Source: Colletotrichum lupini
Taxonomy: Eukaryota > Ascomycota > Sordariomycetes > Glomerellales > Glomerellaceae
Assembly (NCBI RefSeq): GCF_023278565.1
Contig: NC_064681.1
Span: 1,426,001 to 1,490,000, forward strand
Reading direction: 5' to 3'
Length of the DNA: 64,000 nucleotides
In this document: piece by piece, positions 11,518 through 24,442 of the stretch
Layout of the letters: each line of letters starts with the position of its first letter
Numbering within the stretch: the stretch's first letter is position 1
The notes under the pieces: model-generated
What the model was told of the DNA's origin: nothing
Databases searched by the model: none
What the model saw: the letters and a program-made list of their open reading frames with translations, nothing else
Made by a program: the position numbers and the translations under genes

Positions 11518-13364
11518 ATGGCCCCGGAGAGGGACCTTCATAAGTTTCCAAAAGGTGAACGATGTGAATTTTGCGGTTCCCGCAAATGGTATCTCGAAAA
11601 TGGTTTGAGATTCTGCGCCAAGGAAGGCCACCAGCTTCAAGTTTGTCCAAGCCATGCTTTGCACCTCCTATGATGAGCCGCAGCTCACACTTTCAACCAG
11701 GGATATGTTGAATTTGACCTTGGCGATGAGGATTTCGGCCAGAAGGGTCGCGTGGCTCGGAAGGAGAAGCAGATCAAGGAGCGCATCAGACGAGTGCTCA
11801 CCGGCCAGCAAGCACGAGATTTGTATCTTGAGTGCCTGCAGCTCATCCTCAGAGAGCAGGTAATATGGCTGGTCACCACAAAGGAACATAAGCCGGAACT
11901 AGAGACGACTGTCCGCGATCTTTGGGATCTTCGCATCTCCGGAGCTGCGACAGCTGTTCAGGATGACTCGGCCTCGGAGGGAGAGCCCTCGCTGTTCAGC
12001 TCGCAACTTGACCTCGCCCAAGATGAGGAGCACCAGTCTCGGAACCGACGAGCACAAAGATGGACAGGAGAGAATGGGAGCGAGTGGCCGGCACCCCGAA
12101 TGATTGACACACTAGGCCTTTGCTTCCTGGGGTGCATGTTGCTGAGAATACCCACGCGTATTGGTGATCTTTGCAAGTGGGCGAGAGGGGGGAGCATCCC
12201 GTACAAAGAAGCTGTTGGTACTACTTTCGGCCGTATTTGAATCCTCCCTAACTAGTCACAGTATCGCCAGCTACCTCAGGAGATGCGTGATCGATTGCCA
12301 ACTTGGTATACAACACCGCTGAAGTCGACAAACCTAGCTGCCTTCGAGAATGGAGAACTGCACGCTTCAGTCATGAATCTGGCTTTGTCGTATCATCTCA
12401 ATTACGGCATGATCTTCCCACCGCTCAACGATGTCCTGATGACATTACAGTATGCACGCGAGCTGGGCCTGCCTAGTAGGTTCTCTGGCCATGACAAAAG
12501 ATGGACTCGACTGACGACTCCCAGTTGAGACGGTAGCGATTGCGCGCCGCGTTCCACCCATCGCCAACTTAACCTTCAGTTTTCCACTGGAGAAGACCCG
12601 AATCCGTCTCATAAATCAACCAGAAGTTCTCCTGGTCACCATCCTTGTCCTTGCTGCGATGCACTGCTTCCCACTCGAGGACAACGTGCCAGCTCCCCAG
12701 GACGAGAACAACTTCATCGTGCCTAAGCTTGACTGGAAAGAATGGAAGAGGATAATGACTCCAGCCTTGGCTCCAGATGAAGCTACATCTACCGTTGACT
12801 ACACAGGCGTTACGGCGTCTCAGATCACATCAATGAGCCCGAAAGAGCTAGATGAGTACTTTACACACCTTTCACTGCTGACTGAAGCACACAGTAAGTC
12901 AAAGTACCCTTGGGTTTGCTGATCCGGTAATTGACAACGACTTAGCCGAAGAGAGCCTACTCGCGAGGTACTTTCCCGTCGACGAGCAAGCCCTCAAACA
13001 TAAAGAGTCCGAGACAACAGGGGATGAGATGGCTGGAAGGCTGCGCGCTGTCCAAACACAGGCTGCATCGTTTGTCGACTCAGATGCACACAACAGACTT
13101 GAGGAGGAATGTTTGCGAACCAGTCGATATCACTCATACAAATCTGAGGAAGACCTTCCTCCCATAGGCAGGGACTTCTTTCAGCTGGCGGCGCGGCTGG
13201 CAGGGCTGTCCGTTCCAATGTTGGTGCGAGCCGTCAATATGCTCGAGGGCCACATTGTGACCTGGCAAAAGGAGCAACGCAGGGCAGCCAGCGAAAGACG
13301 TGAACGATCGCGTTCTTTCGTTTCTATGGAGTCGGATACTGAGCAGCCGACATATACCGAATAA
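11518..13364 (+). CDS. RRN7: RNA polymerase I-specific initiation factor Rrn7 (TAF1B family)
   Basis: 545 aa in five exons: 11518..11640, 11701..12213, 12262..12475, 12525..12893 and 12946..13364; all junctions keep frame. The N-terminus has the TFIIB-like zinc ribbon of Rrn7/TAF1B: C16-x2-C19 in CEFCGSRKWY and C33-x4-H38 in LRFCAKEGH. After the ribbon come the family's helical segments, including KERIRRVLTGQQARDLYLEC, LGLCFLGCMLLRIPTRIGDL and LPTWYTTPLKSTNL (cyclin-fold region). Known family role: subunit of the core factor that, with Rrn6 and Rrn11, recruits Pol I to the rDNA promoter. Donors of introns 1, 2 and 3 (GTTTGT, GTTGGT, GTAGGT) are slightly off consensus. A second Pol I factor, Rrn5, lies at 59-61 kb. 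Confidence 0.85.
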
Positions 13365-13946
13365 TGCTCCGTTTTGAGGAAGGCCATTACGGGCTGTGAT
13401 ACGCCCTTTTCAAGAGACAGAAGTTGGTGGGCATGTAAGTGTTCTCAGCTCCTTAGGATGGGCACAAGTGTACAAGTTGGAATTATCAGCGTCGAGATAC
13501 CCTTAAAGTAGAAAGGAGTGTTTGTCCAGAACGAAATGTAAAACCCGTATATTTCGTCCTTATTGTTCCCAGTGTCGAGCATCTTGTATGAGCCAGAGAC
13601 CACTTCCAATTCATCGGCATATATGGACTTTTCCATGGCGAAGAACACAAGGATAGTAGAGTAACTAGGGGATGAGCCTGTTGAAGTATGTAGGTCATCG
13701 TAACTCAAGAGTGAGTGGGTGACACCGGGCAGACCCGTAATTTCCACAGGGAGCCCTCCGCAGCCTGCTCACTTTCGCACATACATGAACGCTCGGACCA
13801 TGTCTGTACCCGCGTGCCCTAATTAGGGCTTGTCGGTCGCTCGCGCCGCAACCTCAACACTCATTCTCAAGCCCGCCCCACCAATTATTTGCCGCGATCA
13901 CCAGAACTTTCTCGGTAACAACAGCCAGTTCACGAACGTCGGCAAG
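13365..13946. other. Intergenic between Rrn7 and ubiquitin-eL40
   Basis: About 580 bp: the Rrn7 3' end, then the probable promoter and 5' UTR of the ubiquitin-eL40 gene. No other feature recognised. Confidence 0.5.
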
Positions 13947-14736
<790 letters not shown>

Positions 14737-15575
14737 ACGATTCATTACGGTTGCGGCGTCACGGGTTCTGGCATTCTGGAGAGGATGGCAGGGATACGAA
14801 TTTTCCTGGGCTTTGTGGTAGCATTACTTTCCATCGGCAAGCAGTTCGTCGAATAAAAACTGAATTGGTCGCCCTCCTACCTCAAATGTCAAAAGGAAAC
14901 ACAACCCGGACTACCCCGTTTATGCCTTGTCGTACATCAACAAATGATGTTTGGAGGCTGAGAGAAAAATCGTTTGGCGAGAGAGCGCGCCTAGGCGTCC
15001 TGAGTGCAGCATGGAGATGCTAATGAGCATGAGAGACATACTATGATGGATGCGGGATGGCGACTGACCTGCCTCACAATGCTCCATTGACTACAGTGAA
15101 AGATCAGCACAGTAGCGAAATACAGAGCCTCAGAACCATATCTCGTTCAATTTGGTGATGCACGTCATGCATGTGAACTTCTGAATTTTGATCTTATCAG
15201 ATAGTGTCTAATGCTTCTACCGAAATTCTGAGCACATGGAGTGAAATGGCGTGTGCTTGCATAAAACTGGGACGCGATTTATCCGCATTAGTGCAACGTT
15301 GGTATGGCCCTTACAGGGATGTGTCCCTTAGTGGAGACTTTTCTTCCCAGGGAGCTGCAGGGCCAAACTGCGTATGTGGGATTACGACACCTTGTCCAAA
15401 GCTCGAGGTGTTCCGTGTTCGTACGTACACACGTATCGACCGTCCCAACTTGTCCGACTTCACGATCGCCAACGACGACGACCCAGCAGCCCAGAGCTTC
15501 ATTTCCACAACTCGACGAGGCATAAAGTAGTGTCGGAAACCAAGGTCGGATTCTTCTCAGCTTCAATAGCCAATC
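14737..15575. other. Intergenic between ubiquitin-eL40 and Yip gene
   Basis: About 840 bp with the 3' UTR of ubiquitin-eL40 and the upstream region of the Yip-family gene. No supported coding sequence. A long frame that enters the Yip gene's first exon from 15,374 is out of frame with the protein. Confidence 0.5.
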
Positions 15576-16581
15576 ATGTCACGGTCCGGGTCCGGATACG
15601 ACGCCGTCGTGGACGTCGACGACGAGGTGAGAGCTCCCTTCCTTACATCTTCCTCGCGAACGCCCCCAAGACTAAACGCACTTCCTTTCGCAGGGCGACC
15701 TCGGCCATACCGACCTTCAAGACGATCTCGAATTCCACAGCTCTAACTTCAATGACACGACGCCGGGCACTCGCAAGGCGCCTGCGTCAGGCCTCCCGCC
15801 GCCTGCGACAGCATCGTCCGGCTCCTCGAAGCGCTTCCTCTGGAGCATCAACTTTTACGCCCAGTACTTTGACGTCGACACCTCGGCCGTACTCTCTCGC
15901 TGCTGGGCTGCGCTGTACCCGCGCGCCAACTTCCTCGACGTTTTGGAGGGAAACCCTGACCTCTACGGCCCCTTCTGGATCGCCACGACCGTTGTCTTGA
16001 TCCTTTTCCTCGGCGGCACCATCAGCCAGTACCTTGCGAGCACAGGGTCAGGCCCGTTTGCCTATGACTTCAAGCTCTTGAGTGGTGAGACTCCTTGACA
16101 ATTAGCTTACAGTCCTCCATGATGATCACTGACATTACTCCTCACAGGTGCCGCCGGTCTGATCTACGGCTACACGCTCTTCGTCCCTGTCGCCCTCTAC
16201 CTCGCCCTACGCTACTTCGGCTCCGAGTCCGCCAACCTCCTCGAGCAGTGGGCTCTCTACGGCTACGACAACCTCATCTGGATCCCCGTCGCCCTAATCA
16301 GCTGGTCCCCCATCAACATCCTCAACTGGGTTTTCGTCGCCGTCGGCTGCGGCCTCTCCGTCGCCTTCCTCCTCCGCAATCTCTACCCCGTCCTCAGCGC
16401 CACCGACCACCAGACAAGCAAGATTCTGCTCGTCGTTGTCGTCGCCCTCCACCTCGGCCTCTCGCTGGCCATCAAGATCCTCTTCTTCGCCCACGGCAGT
16501 CCCGTCGCGAGCAAGGACCCCGCGGCGCCGCCCGCTACGCCCGCTAACCCCCCTGCCGAGGGAGCGCCTCCCACCTTTTGA
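15576..16581 (+). CDS. Yip1-domain Golgi membrane protein (YIPF1/2, yeast Yip5-like)
   Basis: 291 aa in three exons (15576..15626, 15694..16084, 16148..16581), frame kept by GTGAGA donors. The N-terminal ~65 residues are polar and cytosolic-type. The conserved entry to the membrane region is clear: WSINFYAQYFDVDTSAVLSR, then NPDLYGPFWI at about 104-113, diagnostic of the YIPF1/YIPF2 branch of the Yip1 family. Five hydrophobic segments follow (for example TTVVLILFLGGTISQYL, LIYGYTLFVPVALYLAL, ILLVVVVALHLGLSLAI). The C-terminus is Ala/Pro-rich. Yip1-family proteins bind Rab GTPases in early Golgi membranes and act in ER-Golgi transport. The gene is convergent with the rhodanese gene, 285 bp apart. 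Confidence 0.88.
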
Positions 16582-16866
16582 TTCACCCTTGGGGTTCTGC
16601 AAAGTCACCACTAGAAGAACCTTTCAGAGAATGTTATAGAAGAGCGTGCGAAAGGAGCTCGTCACTTGCATTTTGTCTACTTTTGGAACATGGGGGATGC
16701 TGTGTCATCCGCCGGAGTGTAGGGTTTCATGTACCATATCTGTACAACGAATATCATGATCAAAAGTCGCCGTCTATCTTACCATGCCGTGTGCCGCGTC
16801 GTATGACACACATCTCAAGACTTGAATCATACACTCCAACCGCGTGATAGAAAACCTGATGCTATT

Positions 16867-17607
16867 TCAATCCTGCCCAATCTGCTTTCCGCCCTTCTCA
16901 ACCTCTCCCCCCTTCTTTGTCCAGTCCAACCAACTCCCGGGGTACTCCCCGACCTTGGACCACCCAGCATCCCTCGCCAGCGTCGCCAGCGCCCGGCTCC
17001 GCACGCCGGCCTTGCAGTAGAACACCAGCTCCGTGTCCTTGCTCGGGCGCGGGTATCCGTACCGGTCCTCAAAGTCCTCGTCGGCGATGAGGAAGCTCTC
17101 GGGCGCCGTGGCGACGGGAATGTTGAGCGCGGTGGGAATGCGGCCTGTTTCTACTAGTTCGTGTGGTTCGCGGGCATCTGTTGTAGAAAGGGTGGGTTTG
17201 GTTAGCCGAAATGGAACGAACAATCCCATGAATGATCAGCCTGTGGCTGTGAGGGAGCGAAACGTACCGACGATGACGACGTTGCCGGGATCCTTTGCCA
17301 GCTCCGCCATCTGCTCAAAGTCCCAGATCTTGCTCCCGTTCGCCGAGATCTGGTGGTAGTCGTCCTCCACCCTCTCCTTCTCCGAGGAGAAGAAGCGTGC
17401 CGTTGTCGCATGCGGGTTCGTCGTCACTGCTGCAGCAGCTCTCGAGCGCAGAGGAGTCGTTGTCTTCCCCGGAACGACGCGGGCGGAGAGAGTCGACGTC
17501 GCCGCGGCGGCAAAGGACCGTCTCGTCGTGGCCGCCGCTGTCGGGGCGCGGGCGAGCTGGCTGCTTGCCCGGAGGGCGTTGGCGCATACGCTCCTTGTGG
17601 AAGCCAT
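16867..17607 (-). CDS. Mitochondrial single-domain rhodanese (thiosulfate sulfurtransferase, RDL-like)
   Basis: 216 aa in two exons (17607..17268 and 17177..16867); the intron (GTACGT donor, ACAG acceptor) splits the GAT codon of the rhodanese motif VIVDAREPHEL. The first ~65 residues are rich in Arg, Ala, Ser and Thr with almost no acidic residues (MASTRSVCANALRASSQLAR), a typical mitochondrial presequence. The rhodanese domain spans ~90-216, with the active-site loop YCKAGVRSRA; Cys168 is the expected persulfide carrier and the loop ends with Arg. It resembles yeast Rdl1/Rdl2; Rdl2 is mitochondrial with thiosulfate sulfurtransferase activity. An upstream in-frame ATG at 17706 would add 33 residues (KKKERKTERQKE), which looks like translated UTR, so 17607 was chosen. 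Confidence 0.88.
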
Positions 17608-17610
17608 CTC

Positions 17611-17646
17611 TTTCTGTCTTTCTGTCTTTCTTTCTTTTTTTTTTTG
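17611..17646. repeat. TTTC/T-rich simple repeat at rhodanese 5' end
   Basis: TTTCTGTC-type repeats running into a pure T run on the + strand (A run in the gene's sense) lie just upstream of the rhodanese start, probably in its 5' UTR. Confidence 0.6.
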
Positions 17647-18581
17647 GAGGGGCCTATTGGGGAGGGAAGAAGTTGCCTGAAATGGAATAAATCTCGCGGT
17701 TGTCAAAGTGAATAGAGAGCGTCTCGGGGACGGGAGTAGCTAAGAAACTTGGGAGCTGGAAGCTTGGAGAGCTTTAAATTAATTGCGGGAAGCTCTAGCG
17801 GGTTTCCTTTCGGCCAAGGGACGGCGGGGCCCCGGGGACCTGGCGCCCGTGCAGCGTTGATGACAGTGCTGCCCGCTTTTTTCCTGCAGCTTTGGCCGGT
17901 CTCCACTGATGGCACTCGGGCGGGCTTCATCTCTGTTCGACGACTTGGCTTTCACCGGCTCCTTGTCCATTATATCTATTTCGCCGACCATCAGATACTA
18001 TCCTTTCCGGGGCCCATTCACTAATATTGATCCAATAGGAAAAGATAAAATAGGTGTGATATTAACAACCGCTCGCGTACCGTCTTGGTTGACGTCCATT
18101 CGGCATTCATTTCTACGGTTGATGCTCCGCGGCTTCCTCATGTTCATCAACGTCCATGTTACTCAACGCACAAGGGGGCTCAAAGATATTTGAAGTTTCT
18201 TTTTTAGCCATTGGCTCTGAACTGAGTCTATCGTCACCCAGCATCATTCGGATCGGCCGTTTACCCAATATCCATCCTCGTTGAGGGATCATAGCCCCTG
18301 AACAACTCAAAGTCCGCGGCATCGCCCGCTCTTTTTAGGACTGTTCTCCTGAAAAAATTATGTACACATAAACGTCTATTACAAGTTTTAGTCTAGGGGT
18401 CTGGCGTTGACCAATCTCGACTCGAGTTTTACGAGCCTCCCGTTCCGAGAGTCGATTAAAGTGGTGTCTGACACTGACAGGGGCGCGCTAGCGGTGGTCT
18501 TGCAGCGTCAGCCGGGCCCAGCTCATTCATTGGGCGAAATCACTGCCAGCCCGCAGCCTAGGGAAAAGAGTTATAAGAGAC
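17647..18581. other. Intergenic between rhodanese and Erg5
   Basis: About 930 bp: the rhodanese upstream region and the Erg5 3' flank. No coding family is recognised. Part (18,000-18,120) is A+T-rich but not to the extent of the large block. Confidence 0.5.
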
Positions 18582-20406
18582 CTATGCCGTGCGCTCGTTG
18601 AAGGTAAGAGGGCAGTCATCCTACGCCTGTTAGTTTCCTGTTTTTCACTCTTTTATGGGACGATTTCCAACATACCATGGGGAAGATGGTAGCGAACACC
18701 TTGATCTCCTCCGACTTGGGCGTGGGGTGGTGCACCCAGTCCAACATGACGGAGGCTTTTCCGATCATCAGGGCCAGGTTGAGCTGAGCATAGGTCTGGC
18801 CGATACAGTAGTGAGGACCGGTTCCGAAAACGAGGAAGTTCTTGGCGCCCTTCTCCTCCGCATCGCCGGTGTAGTAACGCTCGGGATCGAACTCGTCCGG
18901 GCGGTCGTACACCTCAGGATCACGGAGTGCAGGGTAAACGGTGGGAATGACCATGGCGCCTATTTCAAATCAGTACTCACTCAAACTACTCAAGGGCGAT
19001 AACATGCTTACCCTTGGGAACAGTGTACTCGGGTGTGATGGGGAAGGGCTTCTTAACGACGTAGGGCACCATGAGGACGGGAGGGCGGTAGCGGAGCAAC
19101 TCGCGGACAACAGCACGGGTGTAGGTCAAAGACTCGAGCTGGTCCATGTTCAACTCAGCATGGCGGTCGCCGTTGCGGACTTTGATGTTCTCTTCGCGGA
19201 CACGATCGAGGATGTCGGGGCGCTGAGCCATGGTCTGGAAGAGCCAAGTGGCGGCACTGCTGGTGGCATCCTGGGAGGCGAAGAGGAAGGTGAAGACGGT
19301 CTGAGCAATCTCATAATCGGAGAACTCGCGAAGAAGAGGGTGGGGCTTCTCGAGACCCTCAGTCTTGCCAGCGGCCTCGGCCTCGCGCCACTTCTTGGAC
19401 TCGAGGATGGACTTGACCCAGGCGTCCATGATGCAGGTCACATCACCTCCGGCAGCCATGCGAACCTTGCTCTTGGCAGAGCACTTGGCGAACTCGCCGA
19501 TAACCATGTCGGAGGCCTTCTTTCCGTACCAGGGCTTGGTGAAGGGCAGAATGAGGGGGAAGTTGACGAGCTCAAGAGCCTCGGTGATGAGGAAGTAGTC
19601 GGTCGAAATCTTGCGGACGGCCTCGTCGGAGATGTAGTAGCCGACGAAGGTGCGGCACGAAACAGCGGTCATGACATCCCGGAAAGCAGGCATGAAAGGA
19701 CGGGCCTCGCCGCCGGCATCCTTGGTAATCTGGAGGAACTCCTGGAAGTACTGCTTGTACACTGCCTCCTGGCCAGGCAGGTAAGAGGCCAAAGCCTGGC
19801 GGGTGAAGAGGCCGTTGAGACCCTTGCGGAAGTCGACGTGCGGCTTGCCGTCAAGGAACACCCAGTTGGTGGGACCGAGGAGCTTGTGGGCGACATCAAC
19901 AACACAAGGCTTGACATAGCCAGGAGAGTTGAAGACCTTACGGGCCATGTCGCGGGTCGAAGCAATGACGACGAACCTGCCACCGTCAGACCTCATCACA
20001 CTTAGAAGTATGTGTGTATATGATAGACGACTTACTTGTGGAAGACAGAAACACAGCTGAGAGGGCCGCTGGCCCACTTAGCCTTGTACTCGGAGAACTT
20101 GGGGTTTACAGACTCCAAGAAGGGGCCGATGAAGGGCATCTTGAAGGTAGGGCCAGCAATGGAGCCCTTGGAAGTGATGTAGCTGACTATGGCTTGTCAG
20201 ATTTTGTTCCATTTCCCAGGCCAGTCCTGGGCGCATCACTTACTCTGGTCATATGCGACAGCGAGGGCCAGCAGCGTGAAAAGGATCGTCACGATGCTGG
20301 CGTTGGCCACTTTCTCGATCACGTAGTCGACTTGAGGGGGAATGTTGACATTGCCGAGCTTGGCATTGGCCAACACCGAAGTGAAGGTCGTCGCGTTGGA
20401 ATCCAT
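18582..20406 (-). CDS. ERG5: Sterol C-22 desaturase, cytochrome P450 CYP61
   Basis: 533 aa in five exons (20406..20244, 20186..20036, 19976..19012, 18959..18676, 18620..18582); introns are 52-59 nt. The enzyme introduces the C-22 double bond late in ergosterol synthesis at the ER. Visible P450 landmarks: an N-terminal membrane helix ([17 protein letters not shown]), I-helix [13 protein letters not shown], ExxR in RELLRYRPP, and heme loop [11 protein letters not shown] with ligand Cys at about 478. CYP61-specific stretches are [55 protein letters not shown] and KVFATIFPM. The tiny last exon encodes [15 protein letters not shown]51/Erg11 is excluded by these signatures. Nothing suggests inactivation. 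The translation start is 512 bp from the edge of the A+T-rich block. Confidence 0.93.
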
Positions 20407-20917
20407 CGTGGTCGGTTCGAATATCGAAATCGGGGTGCGTGTATTCGGAGGGGAGGCCGGCCGGGCTAAGGAGAAAAAAAATATCAGGGCGCGAAAGGGT
20501 CGGTCGACAGCTCAGGCGCAACACGCTACAAACAAGTGAGTTTTGCGCTTGTTGAGGTCCTCGGAGAGAAAGGAGGCAGCAGTGAGAATGCCGCGCGAGG
20601 TAGGTGAGTTGAACAACACTCTCGGTGGAGGCTGATTAGGAGCACTGAGGGTGAGAAGTGGGAGGGAAAGACATGTTCAAAAGATTAAAGAAGGGAGTTC
20701 GATTACCATGGGCATGGACGGGGACGGGACGGGGGGCATGGTAAGAGGTGGATACCCGGACGAGGTTGTTCGTTGTGGTAGGCCAGGTGAAAGTGAACGA
20801 GGCAGGTCCTAGTCTCTGCAAGACGGGTCACTGGGATGTACCTGTACCTCCCCTACCTTCCCTGCCACCACACGTAGGCGCGAACGGGGGTCCTAAGGTC
20901 TTTCTACCTTGAGAAAC
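20407..20917 (-). promoter_or_regulatory. Erg5 5' UTR and upstream region, squeezed against the A+T-rich block
   Basis: Only 511 bp of normal-composition DNA separate the Erg5 ATG from the block. It contains GGGACGG-type repeats (about 20,718-20,738) and TACCT words (20,835-20,870). No sterol-response element can be asserted by eye. Confidence 0.45.
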
Positions 20918-21024
20918 GAGTCTATACATAAACTAATAATAACCCCCCTAGTTAAGGTAAGAGTCCCGTATATAATAATAAGTACTTAGATATTAGTAGA
21001 TCCTAGCTAAATTTAACTAATTAG
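20918..21024 (+). repeat. Left terminal inverted repeat of the A+T-rich block
   Basis: Starts GAGTCTATACATAAACTAAT, then a run of C, then TAGTTAAGGTAAGAGTCC, and ends near TTTAACTAATTAG. The reverse complement of 46,146..46,038 matches it along its length. Most differences are C/T or G/A transitions plus a few short indels. Confidence 0.85.
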
Positions 21025-22523
21025 ACTTCGGTTTTTTTTTATTTTTAGGTACTTAAGTTAGAAATATTTTAAAAATAAATTATAGTTAATTAGGGTACTA
21101 CTACTTAATTAATAAAAAATAATTCCGATTTATACTTTTTTTTTACCTTAGCTAAGTCGCGTCCTTTTTTTTAAACTTCTACTTTTTATTACGACTTTTA
21201 TTAAAAGATTTTATTATAAAACTTACTCTCGTATTTAAAATTTATTAATAATTAATTAAAAACATTTTTAAATTAATTTTATAATACTTTTTTATTATTA
21301 TAATAATAATAATTTTAAGTTTTATATTAATAATAAGAGGGGCCGGCCTCAAAATCTCTTTATATTCGAGATTAATAGTATAAGTTTTATCCTTGTTATT
21401 ATAATTAAATATATAATTTATTTATTTATTTTTATAATAATAAAGTTAAGTAATCTTATTATTAAAAGAACTCTATTATTATTATTTAGAGATTAATAAC
21501 TTTTACTTTAATAACTATTATTAATTAATTTTTAATATACTTAAAAAGTACCTCAAAAAGAGTTATTATATTAATTTTATAATTTTTTATAAGGGATCCC
21601 TTTTTATTATTATTAACCTTAAGGTTACTTATAAATTACTTCTTATTTTATATTAATATTTTTAGCTTTATTAATAAGTTTTTATAAAATACTATATTAA
21701 AATAATATTACTTATAAAGGGCTAAAATACGCCCTTAAATATTTTTTAAAAGCCTAAAGCTATTATAAATAATAAGGCGTTATTTATTATCTTTTTTAAA
21801 AAGGACGGTATTATAAATAGAAATATTTTTAAAATATTTTTAATTTATAAAACTAATTATTTTTAATAAGACGTTATTGAAATAAAAATAAACGTTTAGC
21901 TCGGCCCCGAGAAGAGTTATAAAGTTTATAAATTATAAAACGCTATTAATTATAATAAATATAACTTATTTTTTAATTAACGTTCTTCTTAATTAGATTT
22001 TATAACTTACCCTCTTTTTAATATATATAAGCTAATTTACTTAGTATTTTATAAATACCGTTACCCTAAGCTCGTACTAAACGAGGATATTTTTAATAAA
22101 TTATTTTATTAATACTTCTATATTATTATATTTAATATTAATTATTTTAAAAAAAAATTTAAAACTCCTAAATAAATAGGCTAAAATAGTAAAATAATTA
22201 AAAATAAGCCAGTTTAGCCTATCCTTATTAATAATTTTAATAATAATAAAACGGATTTCTAAATAAACCCCGCTATTTTTACCTAGATTTTTATTAAAAA
22301 TATAAATAAGTAAAAAGTATAATTAAGGATTAAGGGATAATAAAGAATAATTAGTCTAAAGAAGTTTATAAGTAAAAGGTTTATTAAAATAGAAGTATTT
22401 TACTTACTTTTTTAAAATAGTATTATATAAATTAAGAATACCGTAATATTATAAATAAATATTCGTAATAAATATATAAATATAAGTTAAGGCTATAAAT
22501 ACTAAGTAAATAATATATTAATT
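21025..22523. other. A+T-rich segment without identified element
   Basis: RIP-like composition. Small G+C islands such as GGGGCCGGCCTC (about 21,338-21,349) and TCGGCCCCGAGA (21,901-21,912) persist, probably because they lack CpA. I could not assign it to a repeat family. Confidence 0.5.
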
Positions 22524-22700
22524 ATAAATATTTCCTAAATATTTCCTAAATATTTCCTAAAAATGTCTTAAAAATTTCTTAGAAATGTCTTAAAAATTTC
22601 TTAGAAATTTCTTAAAAATTTCTTAAAAATTTCCTAAATATTTCCTTACTATATTTTAAATATTTCCTTAATATATTTTAAATACTTTTTAAATATTTCT
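22524..22700. repeat. Imperfect tandem repeat, unit about 11 bp (AAATATTTCCT)
   Basis: Some fifteen successive variants of AAATATTTCCT / AAAAATTTCTT / GAAATGTCTT. Similar words recur at about 43,118-43,180 and 45,070-45,120. Confidence 0.7.
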
Positions 22701-22810
22701 ATCTTTCTAATTTTTATAATATTTATAAATTAATTAATAAATAATAAATTAATAAATTATTAACTTATTTTAATAAATTATAAGCTTATTATATAATTAT
22801 ATATTTAATA

Positions 22811-22920
22811 CAATTTACTATTTATAATTATAATATTAATATTTTATATATATATATATATAGTCAATTTACTATTTATAATTATAATATTAATATTTTA
22901 TATATATATATATATATAGT
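22811..22920. repeat. Tandem duplication of a 54-56-bp unit
   Basis: Two nearly identical copies (22811..22864 and 22865..22920), each starting CAATTTACTATTTATAATTA and ending in a (TA)n run plus TAGT. They differ only in the length of the (TA)n run. Confidence 0.9.
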
Positions 22921-22928
22921 CTTATTTA

Positions 22929-23235
<307 letters not shown>

Positions 23236-23282
23236 TTATATAATAATAATAATAATAATAATAATAGTTAATTAATATTATA

Positions 23283-24290
23283 ATTAATAATTATTTAGCT
23301 AGTTTCTTTTAATTTATATAAGCCTTAGCGTTATAAATATTTTACTAAGTAAATAAAGATTTTAAAACTATTTTTAAATAATAATACGTATATTACGAGC
23401 TTAAATCCTAACTTATTAACTTATAGTTTTAATAATATCCTCAACTACTTTAATAAGTTTATAATATAAAAAGTATATAAAGGCTTTAAAACTAGGGCTA
23501 TAATTATATTAATTATACTTAGAGTTTAAATAATAACGTAATAGTTACTTATCCTCTTCTTAAGCCTTAATAATAAGTTATTATTTATAACTATATTTAT
23601 AAAACTTACGCTATTAAATACTAATATTTTATATAAGCCTAGGCTTACTAAACTAATTATATTAAAAAGTATATTAAATAATTCGGCCTCGAGTTTTATA
23701 TTTATTTCGCTTTATAATACTAAATTTATTAATTTTTATAAAGTTATTAACTTAGTTAAAGAGGGTATTATAAGTTTATTTTAAATTACTAAGAATTAAT
23801 AAGTTTAGGATTTAAGTTATAAAAAGAGAAGAAGATTAATTATTTAAAATATAATAAGAGGTTATAAATTAAAAAAACGCTTTGCTTTAAATAAAAAATA
23901 ACTATAAGAGTAAATAAGGTAATAAGTTAACTTAAAGATATTATTTATTAAGTTATTATATATATAGGGATCGTTAATTTTATAAAACTAGTTAATATTA
24001 ATATAGCTCTTATTTAAAATAAAAAATAATAATATATTATTATTATTAGAGCGTTAGTGTTTTATAAAATAATTTTAATTATTTAAGTTATTAAATTAAT
24101 CTTAGTAATATAAGCTCGGTACGTAAGCTATTAAAAAAGCTATTTAATAATATATAAACTAATATAGTTTTAAAGAAAAGAAGATATAAAACGTATTAAA
24201 TTAATAATAGCTTCGTAATAAAGCTTTTTTGAAATATAATTATATAAAAAAAATTATAAAAAGAGATAAGTATTTTAAAAAAAGAATTAA
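23283..24290 (+). mobile_element. Family W relic, copy 1 (forward)
   Basis: Sequence shared, in reverse orientation, with the 24,395-30,230 segment: 23,283-23,930 matches about 30,150-29,500, and 23,938-24,290 matches about 28,450-27,866 plus 25,700-25,611 and 24,440-24,395. The intervening ~1 kb of copy 2 is missing here. Class unknown; no protein domain could be recognised through the RIP changes. Confidence 0.6.
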
Positions 24291-24442
24291 TAAGGATATA
24301 TAACGAATTAATACGGATATATAGCTCTTAAGGATATATAATATTCTCTATTTCTAATTAGTTTAAAAATTTATTATTAATATATTTAAATTTCATTACT
24401 TTTTTTTAAAATACTTATTCTTTTTTATAATCTTTTTTATAT

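Noticed and set aside
17608..17706. Extended rhodanese N-terminus from ATG at 17706
   Set aside because: The added residues include a Lys/Glu/Gln run from the TTTC repeat and would mask the mitochondrial presequence beginning MASTRSV.
18941..20005. 354-codon open frame on the + strand
   Set aside because: It is the complement of the Erg5 main exon, which carries all P450 motifs on the - strand; the + frame is Gly/Leu/Val-rich with no family resemblance.
18582..20406. P450 called as CYP51/Erg11
   Set aside because: The heme loop [18 protein letters not shown] and [13 protein letters not shown] are CYP61/Erg5 features, not CYP51.
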